Source: Rothia mucilaginosa ATCC 25296 | Lineage (GTDB): Bacteria > Actinomycetota > Actinomycetes > Actinomycetales > Micrococcaceae | Assembly: GCF_000175615.1 (NCBI RefSeq) | Contig: NZ_ACVO01000017.1 | Location: 62,001-126,000, forward strand | DNA length: 64,000 nt | Direction of reading: 5' to 3' | Shown here: positions 17,949 to 25,994 of the stretch, piece by piece | Layout of the letters: every line of letters begins with the position of its first letter | Numbering within the stretch: the stretch's first letter is position 1 | Notes under the pieces: generated by a model | The model's input: the letters and a program-made list of their open reading frames with translations, nothing else | The model's database searches: none | What the model was told of the DNA's origin: nothing | Made by a program: the position numbers and the translations under genes

Positions 17949-18809
17949 ATGTCAGCATTCTTCAAGCAGCCCTCCCGGTCCCGCCTTCTGGGCACCCTGG
18001 GCACCCTTGCAGTATCTGCTCTGGTTCTGAGCGCTTGCGCTACTGAAAACCCGAGCTCCGACAGCTCTTCTTCGGCTTCTGCATCCGCTAGCGTTTCCGC
18101 TTCTGCGCACGCTTCTTCCGCTCAGTCCTCGAGCACCTCTCCCCAGGTTTCCGAGCATGGCACCGCTGAAGCCTCCTCTGAAGCTTCGGGCGACGCATCC
18201 CCCAAGGCGGATGCTGAGGCTACTTCTTCTGATGGCCAGAAGCTTGAAGAGATTTACACTGGTTCGGAGGAAATGAAGAAGGCTTCTTCCGTGCCCGTGG
18301 ACACTGAAGAAGTTAAGAAAACCACCGAGCTGGTCAATTCCTACGAAAACATTCTGACCAAGATTAAGGCGGCTCCTTCTGCTGCGCCTTCCCCGGAACG
18401 CACCGCTGATCCAAGTAGCGACGAAGAGGCTGAGCAGCAGAACGTTGAGCAGGCCCGCGCTGTTCTCGATGATGAGACGATTCGTTCCATCGAGGCCGTA
18501 GCGGTAGACTCCGCTGCCGCTGAGTTTGCTGTGCAGGCTTCCGAATACGCACTGGCAGGCTGGCACTATGAAGGTTCTTCCACTGTAGTGGGTAACCCCC
18601 GTATGGCTGAAACTCAGTACAAGGGTCAGCCCGCACGCATGCTGGAAGTATGCATGGATTCTTCCTCCGTGAAGATCTATGACGAGAATAATCAGCCTGT
18701 AAAGGATGACAATTCTCCCAAGCGTTCACTCAATATCTACACCCTCGTTCAGGTCGATGGTCAGTGGAAGATTGCAACCCACGACTTCCCGAACAATCCT
18801 GATTGCTAG
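17949..18809 (+). CDS. Ser/Ala-rich secreted lipoprotein
   Basis: The 286-residue protein starts with a signal peptide ending in the lipobox LSAC, with Cys30 the expected lipidation site. It should be attached to the outer face of the membrane. Residues 31-95 form a Ser/Ala/Glu-rich low-complexity spacer. A second acidic, probably disordered part follows. The C-terminal 100 residues look folded (QASEYALAGWHYEGSSTVV, YTLVQVDGQWKIATHDF, two Cys), resembling lipoprotein domains seen widely in actinobacteria. AGAGG precedes the ATG. It lies between two fibrinogen-like paralogues, so a shared surface role is possible, but the function is unknown. Confidence 0.82.
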   Translation: MSAFFKQPSRSRLLGTLGTLAVSALVLSACATENPSSDSSSSASASASVSASAHASSAQSSSTSPQVSEHGTAEASSEASGDASPKADAEATSSDGQKLEEIYTGSEEMKKASSVPVDTEEVKKTTELVNSYENILTKIKAAPSAAPSPERTADPSSDEEAEQQNVEQARAVLDDETIRSIEAVAVDSAAAEFAVQASEYALAGWHYEGSSTVVGNPRMAETQYKGQPARMLEVCMDSSSVKIYDENNQPVKDDNSPKRSLNIYTLVQVDGQWKIATHDFPNNPDC

Positions 18810-18929
18810 GGTCTAATTAAAGATGCCGGTTTCCAGCTATGATTCTCTGGAAACCGCGCATTGTCGTCCATCGCGCATTAATGTTGATGCGCACTCGATA
18901 ACATTTCTTGGCATTCATTTGGAGATATT

Positions 18930-21900
18930 ATGAAAGCCCACCTTGGCATGACGGGCTCAGGCTTTTCTCGTTCTGCTATAACCCGCTCAACTCTTTGCTT
19001 GAGCATTGCTACGGCTTTGGCTTTGCCCGTAGCTATCCCCGCTATTACGCCGAGTACCGCTGTCGAACAGACTGCGGAAAAAAGGGACTCTGCTTTCTAC
19101 AATGGCACGACCTCCGAGCGTGCTGCCGCCAGCTGTTGGGAAGCCAAGCAGGCTAACCCCGAGGCAAAGAGCGGCGCATACTGGCTATACACCCCCGCAA
19201 TGAGCCAGCCGGCACAGTTCTACTGCGATCAGGAAACTGATGGCGGCGGCTGGCTCAAGATTGGTGAGGGTCGTGACGGCTGGACTGAAAACTACGAGGG
19301 TCAGGGCGATACGTCTCAGCTCTACAGCGATGCCGCACCCGCATCGTCCGGTTTGACGCTTGAGCAGGGTAAGGCTCTGAGCTCCCTGCCCGCAGCGAAG
19401 ACCCCGATTCAGCTTTCGGGTACCACTATTTCTCAGCTACTTAATGGTGTTCGTCCCGATCAGCTACCCGATGGTTACCGTTTCCGCCGTGCCCTGAACA
19501 CTTCGGGCACCAAGTGGCAGGAGGCGACGGTTGATCGCCGCCAGACCTCCGAGTGGACTTGGGCTCTGCGTTCGAGCGCTGTATGGTCGAACGCGACAGT
19601 CACCAACCCTGAGGAGTTCTCTTCTTACAATGAAAATGGCCGCAGGGACTGGCCTAACGGCACGTGGCAGGACCACATTCTGGGCGGTCAGAATAACGGC
19701 TTCAAGACGTTGAAGTTTGATGAGATGGCTTCCCAGGATTACCGTATGGGTTTCCGTTACGGTGCGAACGCCCCCATTTCACATGGCGGTTCTGAGCCGG
19801 AGATGACCGACGCGCAGAACTCTTACATTTACGGTAAGGACGGTAAGGGTGAAACCTCATTCGGTTATACCCAGATGTTCCTGCGCCCGAAGCTGACCCA
19901 GAACGATTTGCATCTGGGCGCTATCCCGGATTCCGGTACTCAGGCGAGCGCTCGTCGTGCCCTGCCCAGTAGCCGTTCGGCGGATTGGCGCTGGCGCACC
20001 AGTGCTAAGACCGCCTCCCGTAAAACCACCGAGATGAACACCTATGTTGAGGCCATCACCGAGGTCGATCACGGCAACGGCACCTCCAGCGTGTTTATTG
20101 GCGGCGACTTCGAGTACCTTGAGTCCTCTACCGGTGAGCATGTTGCGCAATCTAATATTGCTGCTTTTGACCCGGAAACCGGCGAGTTGCGCCGCGACTT
20201 CAAGCTGACTGTTAATGGTCAGGTGAAGGCTGTTGAGGCTCTGCCGAATAACCGTCTAGCGGTTGGTGGCGCCTTTACCCTGGTTAACGGTAAGAAGCAT
20301 GAGAGCTTCGTCGTTGTTGATGCCACGACTGGTGAAATTGCCCCTGAATGGGCCCAGGTTAGAGTCGAAGATCGTATTCTCACCGAGCCCATGATGGTGA
20401 AGACCATCCATCGTCAGGGTGACTACGTATACATTGGTGGCACCTTTACCCACGTTTATGAAAGTGAAAAGGCGGGTGCTGCGTATTCACGCAATATTGC
20501 CCGTTTTAAGTTGGGCGAACCTTCTAACGGCGTGCCCGGTATTGTGAGTATAGACCGTAACTGGCGCCAGGTGTTCAACGGTACTGTCAACGGTATTAGC
20601 GCCTCCGCTGATAACTCTCACGTTTACGTCGCCGGTTACTTCACCTGGCTCAACGGCGGTCTTGCCTACCGCGTGGCTGATATTACTCAGAACATGCAGA
20701 AGGGTAGTCCGTGGGTGTACCAGCACTCTGAGATTCCTACCGGCGCTAATGTCTCTGATCTGCGTAGCGAAACCAAGATTTGGGGTTTCCAGTTCGACGT
20801 TCAGGATGCCGGTACCGGCGTCTGGGTGGGTGGTACTGAGCACCTTATTTCTCGTTACGACAAGGCATCCCTGAGCCCCACCTACACTGCAATTACCCGT
20901 GATGGTGGAGATTTCCAGGATTTGCATCTGAACGGCAACACCATTTATGGTGCCTGCCACTGTGGTGACTTCCTCTACCAGGATTCGCGTAATAAGCCGT
21001 TCCCGGTGAGCGGTTCAAGCGTGATTCATTCGATCAAGCTGGTTGCTGCGTTCGATAAGGACAGCGGTAAGATGCTGCCGGAGTTCTCCCCCGCTATTAA
21101 GGGTGACCACGGCTTCGGTATCTGGGAGTCTTTCGTTGATTCTAAGGGCACTCTGTGGGTTGGTGGCGATATCCACCGTTCGCTGGGTGTTCACGGCACT
21201 CAGGATACCGTTGGTTTTGCGCGCTTTGAGGCTCGCGATGTGACTCCTCCGGCTACCCCGCAGAACCTGAAGGTAGAGCTGAAGGACGATAAGGACGTTC
21301 TGACCTGGGACGCTGTGCAGGATACCGATAGTGTCCGCTACCAGATTCTGCGTGATGACCGAGTCATCGCTAGTACTTCGGGTACGAAGTTCGAGATTGA
21401 CCACACCGATAACGCACGTTACTTTGTACGCGCTGCGGACAGCTCGGATAACTACTCTGCCTCCACTCCGGTTCAGGTAGCTCCGGTTCGCCCGACTCCT
21501 ACCCCCACGGAGACCGCGACCGAGACTCCTACCGCTGATCCGACCGCGAGCGCTGACCCGACGGCAAGTGCTGATCCGACCGCTACTGCTGACCCCAGTG
21601 CTTCGGCAAGCGCTACCCCGAGTGCAGAAGCAACTACTGAGGCGCCGAAGGCCCAGGATCCGGACCCGAAGCCTGAGGAGCCCAAGCCCGAGGACCCGAA
21701 GGAAGAGAATCCTAAGGACGAGGCCGCTAAGGACCAGATTGTTCTGCCCTACGCGTCCGAGTGGAAGTACATGGTCTCCAGTCAGGCTCCTAACCGTAAG
21801 TACGGTTGGAAGTACAACTTCCACTTCACCTTGGAAGATATCGCGCAGGAAGCATGGCAGACCGGCAAGACCCCGATTGGTGTCGGCACCGGTAACCTCA

Positions 21901-22394
21901 ACACCTCCGTTCATGTTCCGCTCATGCGTAACCGCCAAAATATCTACGCCTACACCACCATCCAGCTCACTCGTGAGCAGGCGAGCCGCGACCTGGTGCT
22001 GACCACCTACGCAGATGACGCTATTGCGGTGGGTGTCAACGGTGAAGAGGTTGGCCGTTCCAACTTCAACATCAGGGGCAAACTGTGGAATAGCGCGGTT
22101 GCATCGAGCTCGATTGATACCGCTAAGGCTCAGAAGACTCCGGTGACCTTCACCGTTCCGGCGTCCAAGCTGAAGGTTGGCGAGAACCTCATCGCAGTTG
22201 AGGTTCACCCGGGCATTAGTCGACGTAACGTTCGCCCGAATGTAAGCTTCGACCTGCAGGCAACTGCTAAGGCGCCGGTTGCTGAGCAGCCCATGGTCGA
22301 TAACGCGAACAACGCGGCAGCCGACCGGGGCGAGCGACGCATCGTCAATAACGGAGTCGGAACCCGCGTTCCGATGCAGGCTCGAAGGAACTAA
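18930..22394 (+). CDS. Secreted fibrinogen-like/beta-propeller protein, paralogue 3, with extended C-terminus
   Basis: At 1154 residues this is the longest paralogue. After a signal peptide (hydrophobic to about residue 44) come the fibrinogen-like domain (SCWEAKQ, Cys69; YCDQETDGGGWLKIGEG, Cys99) with an extra insert near 130-155, the RRALPSS linker, the propeller with GACHCG (Cys676, Cys678) and LWVGGDIHRSLG, and the Fn3-like domain. Unique parts follow: a Thr/Pro/Ala linker with DPTASA-type repeats (about 850-905), an acidic Pro/Lys/Glu stretch (905-935), and a beta-rich domain (about 935-1115: LTTYADDAIAVGVNGEEVG, VGENLIAVEVHPG) resembling galactose-binding-like folds. There is no LPXTG. 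GGAG precedes the ATG. A surface or matrix role is inferred. Confidence 0.86.
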   Translation: MKAHLGMTGSGFSRSAITRSTLCLSIATALALPVAIPAITPSTAVEQTAEKRDSAFYNGTTSERAAASCWEAKQANPEAKSGAYWLYTPAMSQPAQFYCDQETDGGGWLKIGEGRDGWTENYEGQGDTSQLYSDAAPASSGLTLEQGKALSSLPAAKTPIQLSGTTISQLLNGVRPDQLPDGYRFRRALNTSGTKWQEATVDRRQTSEWTWALRSSAVWSNATVTNPEEFSSYNENGRRDWPNGTWQDHILGGQNNGFKTLKFDEMASQDYRMGFRYGANAPISHGGSEPEMTDAQNSYIYGKDGKGETSFGYTQMFLRPKLTQNDLHLGAIPDSGTQASARRALPSSRSADWRWRTSAKTASRKTTEMNTYVEAITEVDHGNGTSSVFIGGDFEYLESSTGEHVAQSNIAAFDPETGELRRDFKLTVNGQVKAVEALPNNRLAVGGAFTLVNGKKHESFVVVDATTGEIAPEWAQVRVEDRILTEPMMVKTIHRQGDYVYIGGTFTHVYESEKAGAAYSRNIARFKLGEPSNGVPGIVSIDRNWRQVFNGTVNGISASADNSHVYVAGYFTWLNGGLAYRVADITQNMQKGSPWVYQHSEIPTGANVSDLRSETKIWGFQFDVQDAGTGVWVGGTEHLISRYDKASLSPTYTAITRDGGDFQDLHLNGNTIYGACHCGDFLYQDSRNKPFPVSGSSVIHSIKLVAAFDKDSGKMLPEFSPAIKGDHGFGIWESFVDSKGTLWVGGDIHRSLGVHGTQDTVGFARFEARDVTPPATPQNLKVELKDDKDVLTWDAVQDTDSVRYQILRDDRVIASTSGTKFEIDHTDNARYFVRAADSSDNYSASTPVQVAPVRPTPTPTETATETPTADPTASADPTASADPTATADPSASASATPSAEATTEAPKAQDPDPKPEEPKPEDPKEENPKDEAAKDQIVLPYASEWKYMVSSQAPNRKYGWKYNFHFTLEDIAQEAWQTGKTPIGVGTGNLNTSVHVPLMRNRQNIYAYTTIQLTREQASRDLVLTTYADDAIAVGVNGEEVGRSNFNIRGKLWNSAVASSSIDTAKAQKTPVTFTVPASKLKVGENLIAVEVHPGISRRNVRPNVSFDLQATAKAPVAEQPMVDNANNAAADRGERRIVNNGVGTRVPMQARRN
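21505..21612 (+). repeat. Degenerate tandem repeat coding the DPTASA linker
   Basis: Within paralogue 3 an 18-bp unit (about GCTGACCCGACGGCAAGT) recurs with silent and conservative changes, giving alternating TADPTAS, ADPTAS and ADPTAT units. It codes a flexible stalk between the Fn3-like domain and the C-terminal domain and may vary in copy number between strains. Confidence 0.6.
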
Positions 22395-22870
22395 TACCTT
22401 CTAGACAATCTCAGCTAAATGGGGTTTGATTTTCTGAATGATTCAGGAAATCAAACCCCATTTGCGTGTGCTACCCGTTTTTCTGTGTTTTTTGCATCAT
22501 TTATTCCTGTTATTTGTGTTTCTGTTATGTGTATCTCAGCACAATGTTCAGATATGAATTCTAAAACCATAATTCACAGGATGAAGGCGTCGATACCCCC
22601 GGTTTGTTAGGCTCCTACCCTGCTCGCAGAAACCCGCCAATCTGCACTATAGAGCATTGTCAGCGGCTTTTTGCGACACAATTGTTGACCCTGACCACAC
22701 GCCCCCTGTCGCACTTTATCTCGTTGTAAAATATCTATATAGTGGTGTATGTGAAAAAGGGACCAACCACCTCTTTTTTCGCGTGCGGGACTTCCGGACT
22801 TTCTCGCAGCCGCCCCGAAAGGGAGTAATTCACTCTCCTTCACTCCTCTCACCGATTAAAAGGAATGTGC
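22395..22870. other. 476-bp intergenic region before the polysaccharide cluster
   Basis: After the terminator the sequence is AT-rich. TTGACC (22684) and TATAGT (22738) occur but are not at promoter spacing to each other, so the cluster promoter could not be placed. No ORF with coding character or RNA gene was seen. Confidence 0.4.
22418..22465 (+). terminator. Intrinsic terminator after fibrinogen-like gene 3
   Basis: A long stem, AAATGGGGTTTGATTT paired with GAAATCAAACCCCATTT plus inner CTGAAT/ATTCAG, starts 23 nt after the stop. Confidence 0.85.
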
Positions 22871-23659
22871 ATGTCCACCTCTGAGGCACCTCACACCCCA
22901 AACTCCGCGCCCGCATCGGGATTTTCTGCGAAGTTTTCTCACACCCTGCGCTCTCTTGAAGCAGCGCAGAAGCCTGGCATTGGCGTTCCCGCCTACACCC
23001 GCTGGGTCAACCGCCGAGTAGCACGCTACTTCGCTGCGGCAGCTGTCGCACTGGGCATCACCCCCAACGGCGTCACCGCTATTTCCGCCGCATGTTCCGC
23101 AGCAGGCCTCGTCGTTCTGATTACGTGCCCGCCCAGCGTTGGTGTAGGTATCTGCGTTGCACTACTCTTCGCCCTCGGTTACGGCCTGGACTCTGCTGAC
23201 GGTCAGGTTGCTCGCGTGACCGGTGCGTCCTCCCCCGCCGGTGAGTGGCTCGACCATGTGGTCGATTCCATCCGTGTGCCCTCGGTGCACATGGCAACTC
23301 TGCTCTCTTTCCTGCTGTACCCGGCACACTATTCCTTCACCGGCTCTAGCACTTTCAACGGCTGGATCATTGCGATGCCCATGATTTTCACCGCTCTGAC
23401 CGCCGGTCACTTCATGAGCCAGATTCTGGCTGAACAGCTGCGCAACAACCGCAAGACCGCAGCACCGCCCACCGGTGGCCCCCTGCGCTCCTTCATCAAC
23501 CTGCACATGGACGCTGGCACCCTCTGCTGGATTTACATTTTTGTTGGCTTCGGCCCCGTATTCGTCATCGTCTACGCGCTGCTTCTGCTGGCTAATGCCG
23601 CAACCGTCCTGCTGTCCATGCGTCGCAAGTACGTTAGCCTCGCGACCCCCGCTGAGTAA
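22871..23659 (+). CDS. CDP-alcohol phosphatidyltransferase family membrane protein
   Basis: The 262-residue integral membrane enzyme has the family signature DSADGQVAR...GEWLDHVVD (DxxDGxxARx8GxxxDxxxD), whose Asp residues bind the metal ion and CDP group. It would move a phospho-alcohol or phosphatidyl group between a CDP-linked donor and an alcohol. The ATG at 22871 is preferred over 22865 because AAAAGGA (22858-22864) then has proper spacing. It is followed 11 nt later by a GT2 gene and is the first gene of the cluster. Its place in a polysaccharide locus rather than beside phospholipid genes suggests a role in glycan-lipid or phosphoglycan synthesis. Substrates are unknown. Confidence 0.84.
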   Translation: MSTSEAPHTPNSAPASGFSAKFSHTLRSLEAAQKPGIGVPAYTRWVNRRVARYFAAAAVALGITPNGVTAISAACSAAGLVVLITCPPSVGVGICVALLFALGYGLDSADGQVARVTGASSPAGEWLDHVVDSIRVPSVHMATLLSFLLYPAHYSFTGSSTFNGWIIAMPMIFTALTAGHFMSQILAEQLRNNRKTAAPPTGGPLRSFINLHMDAGTLCWIYIFVGFGPVFVIVYALLLLANAATVLLSMRRKYVSLATPAE

Positions 23660-23670
23660 GGAGAATCCCA

Positions 23671-24621
23671 ATGATGCACTTCACCTCTCGCAACCCTGCT
23701 GTTTCCGCCGTTATCGCGACCAACGGCAAGCGCCCCGAGCTGCTGCGCGTGGCTGTCCGCTCTATCCTTGAGCAGAGCTACCGCGGTTTCGTTGAAGTTG
23801 TTGTCGTCTTTGACCGTGTTGAGCCCGACCGCCTCGAGGATATTGAGGTCGGCGAAAACCGTGCCCTGAAGATTGTCTCCAATACCCGTTCCGGCGGTCT
23901 GGCTGGCGGCCGCAATAGCGGCATCATCGCCTCCAGTGGTGAGATGATTGGCTTCTGCGATGATGACGACTACTGGATGCCTTCCAAGCTCACCCAGCAG
24001 GTTGCTCTCTGGCGCGAAAACCCCGAAGCAGCCGCTATCTCTTCGGGTATTACCGTGCGTTCCGGCGGTCAGGACATCGTGCGCCTGGCGCCCGAGCGCG
24101 CGACCTTCGCTGACTTCCTGCGTTCGCGCATTACCGAAATTCACCCCTCCGCAATGCTGTACTCCCGCGAGGATCTGCTCGGCGTTGACGGTCAGCCCGC
24201 CCGCATCGGTCTGGTCGATGAGGAGTTGCCCGCCGCCTACGGTGAAGACTACGACCTGCTGCTACGCGCAACCCGCCACGGCGATGTGCTGAGCGTGCCC
24301 GAGCCGCTGATTCTGGTGCTCTGGGACCGTCCTTCCTTCTTCTCTGGCAAGTGGCAGTCCATGGTTGACGGTCTGAGCTACATTCTGCGTAAGTTCCCCG
24401 AATTTGAGCAGGACCCCAAGGGCCTGGCACGTATTGCCGGTCAGATTGCGTACGCTCAGGCGTCTTTGGGCAACAACAAGGAGGCGCGCGCGTACGCTCG
24501 CTCCGCTCTGCGCCGTGACCCCAAGCAGCTTCGTGCTTGGGCAGCATACGTTGTATCCACCGGCATTATTAAGCCCGCTACGCTTCTTGATCTCGTCCAG
24601 AAGACCGGTCGAGGTCTCTAA
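23671..24621 (+). CDS. Glycosyltransferase family 2
   Basis: The 316-residue cytoplasmic GT-A enzyme starts with the nucleotide-binding strand AVIATNGKRPELLRVAVRS and has the metal-binding acidic motif GFCDDDDYWMPSKL. It should move one sugar from a nucleotide donor to a lipid-linked glycan. A short helical C-terminal part (YAQASLGNNKEARAYARSAL) looks like a TPR-type repeat. AAGGAGAA precedes the ATG. It sits between the CDP-alcohol phosphatidyltransferase and a Wzy-like gene and is probably co-transcribed with both. Sugar unknown. Confidence 0.88.
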   Translation: MMHFTSRNPAVSAVIATNGKRPELLRVAVRSILEQSYRGFVEVVVVFDRVEPDRLEDIEVGENRALKIVSNTRSGGLAGGRNSGIIASSGEMIGFCDDDDYWMPSKLTQQVALWRENPEAAAISSGITVRSGGQDIVRLAPERATFADFLRSRITEIHPSAMLYSREDLLGVDGQPARIGLVDEELPAAYGEDYDLLLRATRHGDVLSVPEPLILVLWDRPSFFSGKWQSMVDGLSYILRKFPEFEQDPKGLARIAGQIAYAQASLGNNKEARAYARSALRRDPKQLRAWAAYVVSTGIIKPATLLDLVQKTGRGL

Positions 24622-24638
24622 CCAGGTATCGCACAGAC

Positions 24639-25994
24639 ATGGTTTCCTCTTCCGTTCTTTCTCATCCGGGTGCTTCGCCTGTTGCGCTGAAGGATTCCGC
24701 AGGGTCGGCTAGTACGCCGCCCAGCGGTATTCTGCGTGCCCGCGCGCGCATCCGTCCGATGTCGACAGCGCAGAAGAAGCTCCCCGCATGGCCTCTGCTG
24801 GCGTTGCTGTATGGCTTCCCGGCGCTGTGGGCTCTGGGGCTGCTTCAGATTGCGCCGCTGGTACTGGCAGCGATCATGCTTTTTTACCTCATCATTCGAG
24901 GTAATGTGCGTGTGCCCGGTTCCCTGTGGGTGTGGGGCGCATTCTGCGTATGGGTTGTTGTTGCGGCACTTGCTCTGACCCGTTCCACCGACATGATTGG
25001 TTGGGGTCTGCGCTTTGTGAACATTCTCAGCGCCGGCATTTACGCCCTGTACTACTACAACGCGCGCTCCTCTATTAGCCTCAACAGGTTGTTGGGTGGT
25101 CTGGCGACTCTGTGGGTGACCCTCATTGTGCTGGGTTATGGCGGCGTTCTCTTCCCCGAGTTCCGTCTGCGTACCCCGATGAGCTTCATCATGCCTTCTG
25201 GTTTCATGCAGAACCCGCTGGTGCGTGACTATATGCTTCCTCCTCTGGCGGAGGTTCAGCGCCCGTGGGGTGCACCTGAGGCGTATATTCGCCCCTCCGC
25301 ACCGTTCCCCTACGCGAATAGTTGGGGTCTGGCGTACACCCTGCTCACCCCGGTGATGCTGGCGTGCCTGTTGCGTCTGCGTTCCATCTGGCTGCGCGTT
25401 GCGTTGCTCATCGGTATGGCTCTTTCTACTGTTCCGGCAATTGCGACTAGTAACCGCGGCATGTTTATTGGTCTGGGTATTAGCGCAGCATATGTTTTGC
25501 TGCGTCAGTTCCTGGCAGCTAATTGGCGTGCTGTAGGCATGGGTGTTGCAGCGATTGCGGCTGTCATCGTGGCACTTTTCGCTTCGGGTACTGTGGACAA
25601 TATTCTGGGCCGTCAGGATTACTCTGACTCGACCGGCGGTCGTGCGGCGCTCTACCGTGCTACCTGGAATGCGACCTTGGAGTCCCCGATTATCGGTTAT
25701 GGCACTCCGCGCATGGAACCGAGCATTGGTGTGTCGATGGGTACCCAGGGTTACCTGTGGACTTTGATGTTCTGCTTCGGTTTCGTAGGTCTGGCACTAT
25801 TCGCACTCTTCATGGTGTGCACTGTGGCAAGCGGCGCACGAGTGAAGACCGCCTCCGGGTACTGGTTGCATAGTGTGCCGGTGGCGTGCTGCGTTGTCTT
25901 TATTTTCTACAGCTTCGATATTGCTCAGCTGACGATTCTGATGCTCGCTTCGATGGCGTGCATGCGTTCCATTCGGGATGGTGAGGGGCTATGA
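24639..25994 (+). CDS. O-antigen ligase/polymerase-like (Wzy/WaaL) membrane protein
   Basis: The 451-residue polytopic protein has about 10-12 hydrophobic segments after a polar N-terminus of about 45 residues. The large periplasmic-type loop and the segment with ATSNRGMFIGLGISAAYV and DYSDSTGGRAALYRATW resemble the Wzy_C/O-antigen ligase family, in which a conserved Arg contacts the lipid-linked donor. It would polymerise or ligate repeat units on the outer membrane face. The last codons overlap the next gene by 4 nt (ATGA), so the two are translationally coupled. The ribosome-binding site is weak. Confidence 0.82.
   Translation: MVSSSVLSHPGASPVALKDSAGSASTPPSGILRARARIRPMSTAQKKLPAWPLLALLYGFPALWALGLLQIAPLVLAAIMLFYLIIRGNVRVPGSLWVWGAFCVWVVVAALALTRSTDMIGWGLRFVNILSAGIYALYYYNARSSISLNRLLGGLATLWVTLIVLGYGGVLFPEFRLRTPMSFIMPSGFMQNPLVRDYMLPPLAEVQRPWGAPEAYIRPSAPFPYANSWGLAYTLLTPVMLACLLRLRSIWLRVALLIGMALSTVPAIATSNRGMFIGLGISAAYVLLRQFLAANWRAVGMGVAAIAAVIVALFASGTVDNILGRQDYSDSTGGRAALYRATWNATLESPIIGYGTPRMEPSIGVSMGTQGYLWTLMFCFGFVGLALFALFMVCTVASGARVKTASGYWLHSVPVACCVVFIFYSFDIAQLTILMLASMACMRSIRDGEGL

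Noticed and set aside
21505..21612. CRISPR-like repeat
   Set aside because: The units are contiguous, coding and degenerate, with no spacers; they make the flexible stalk of paralogue 3.
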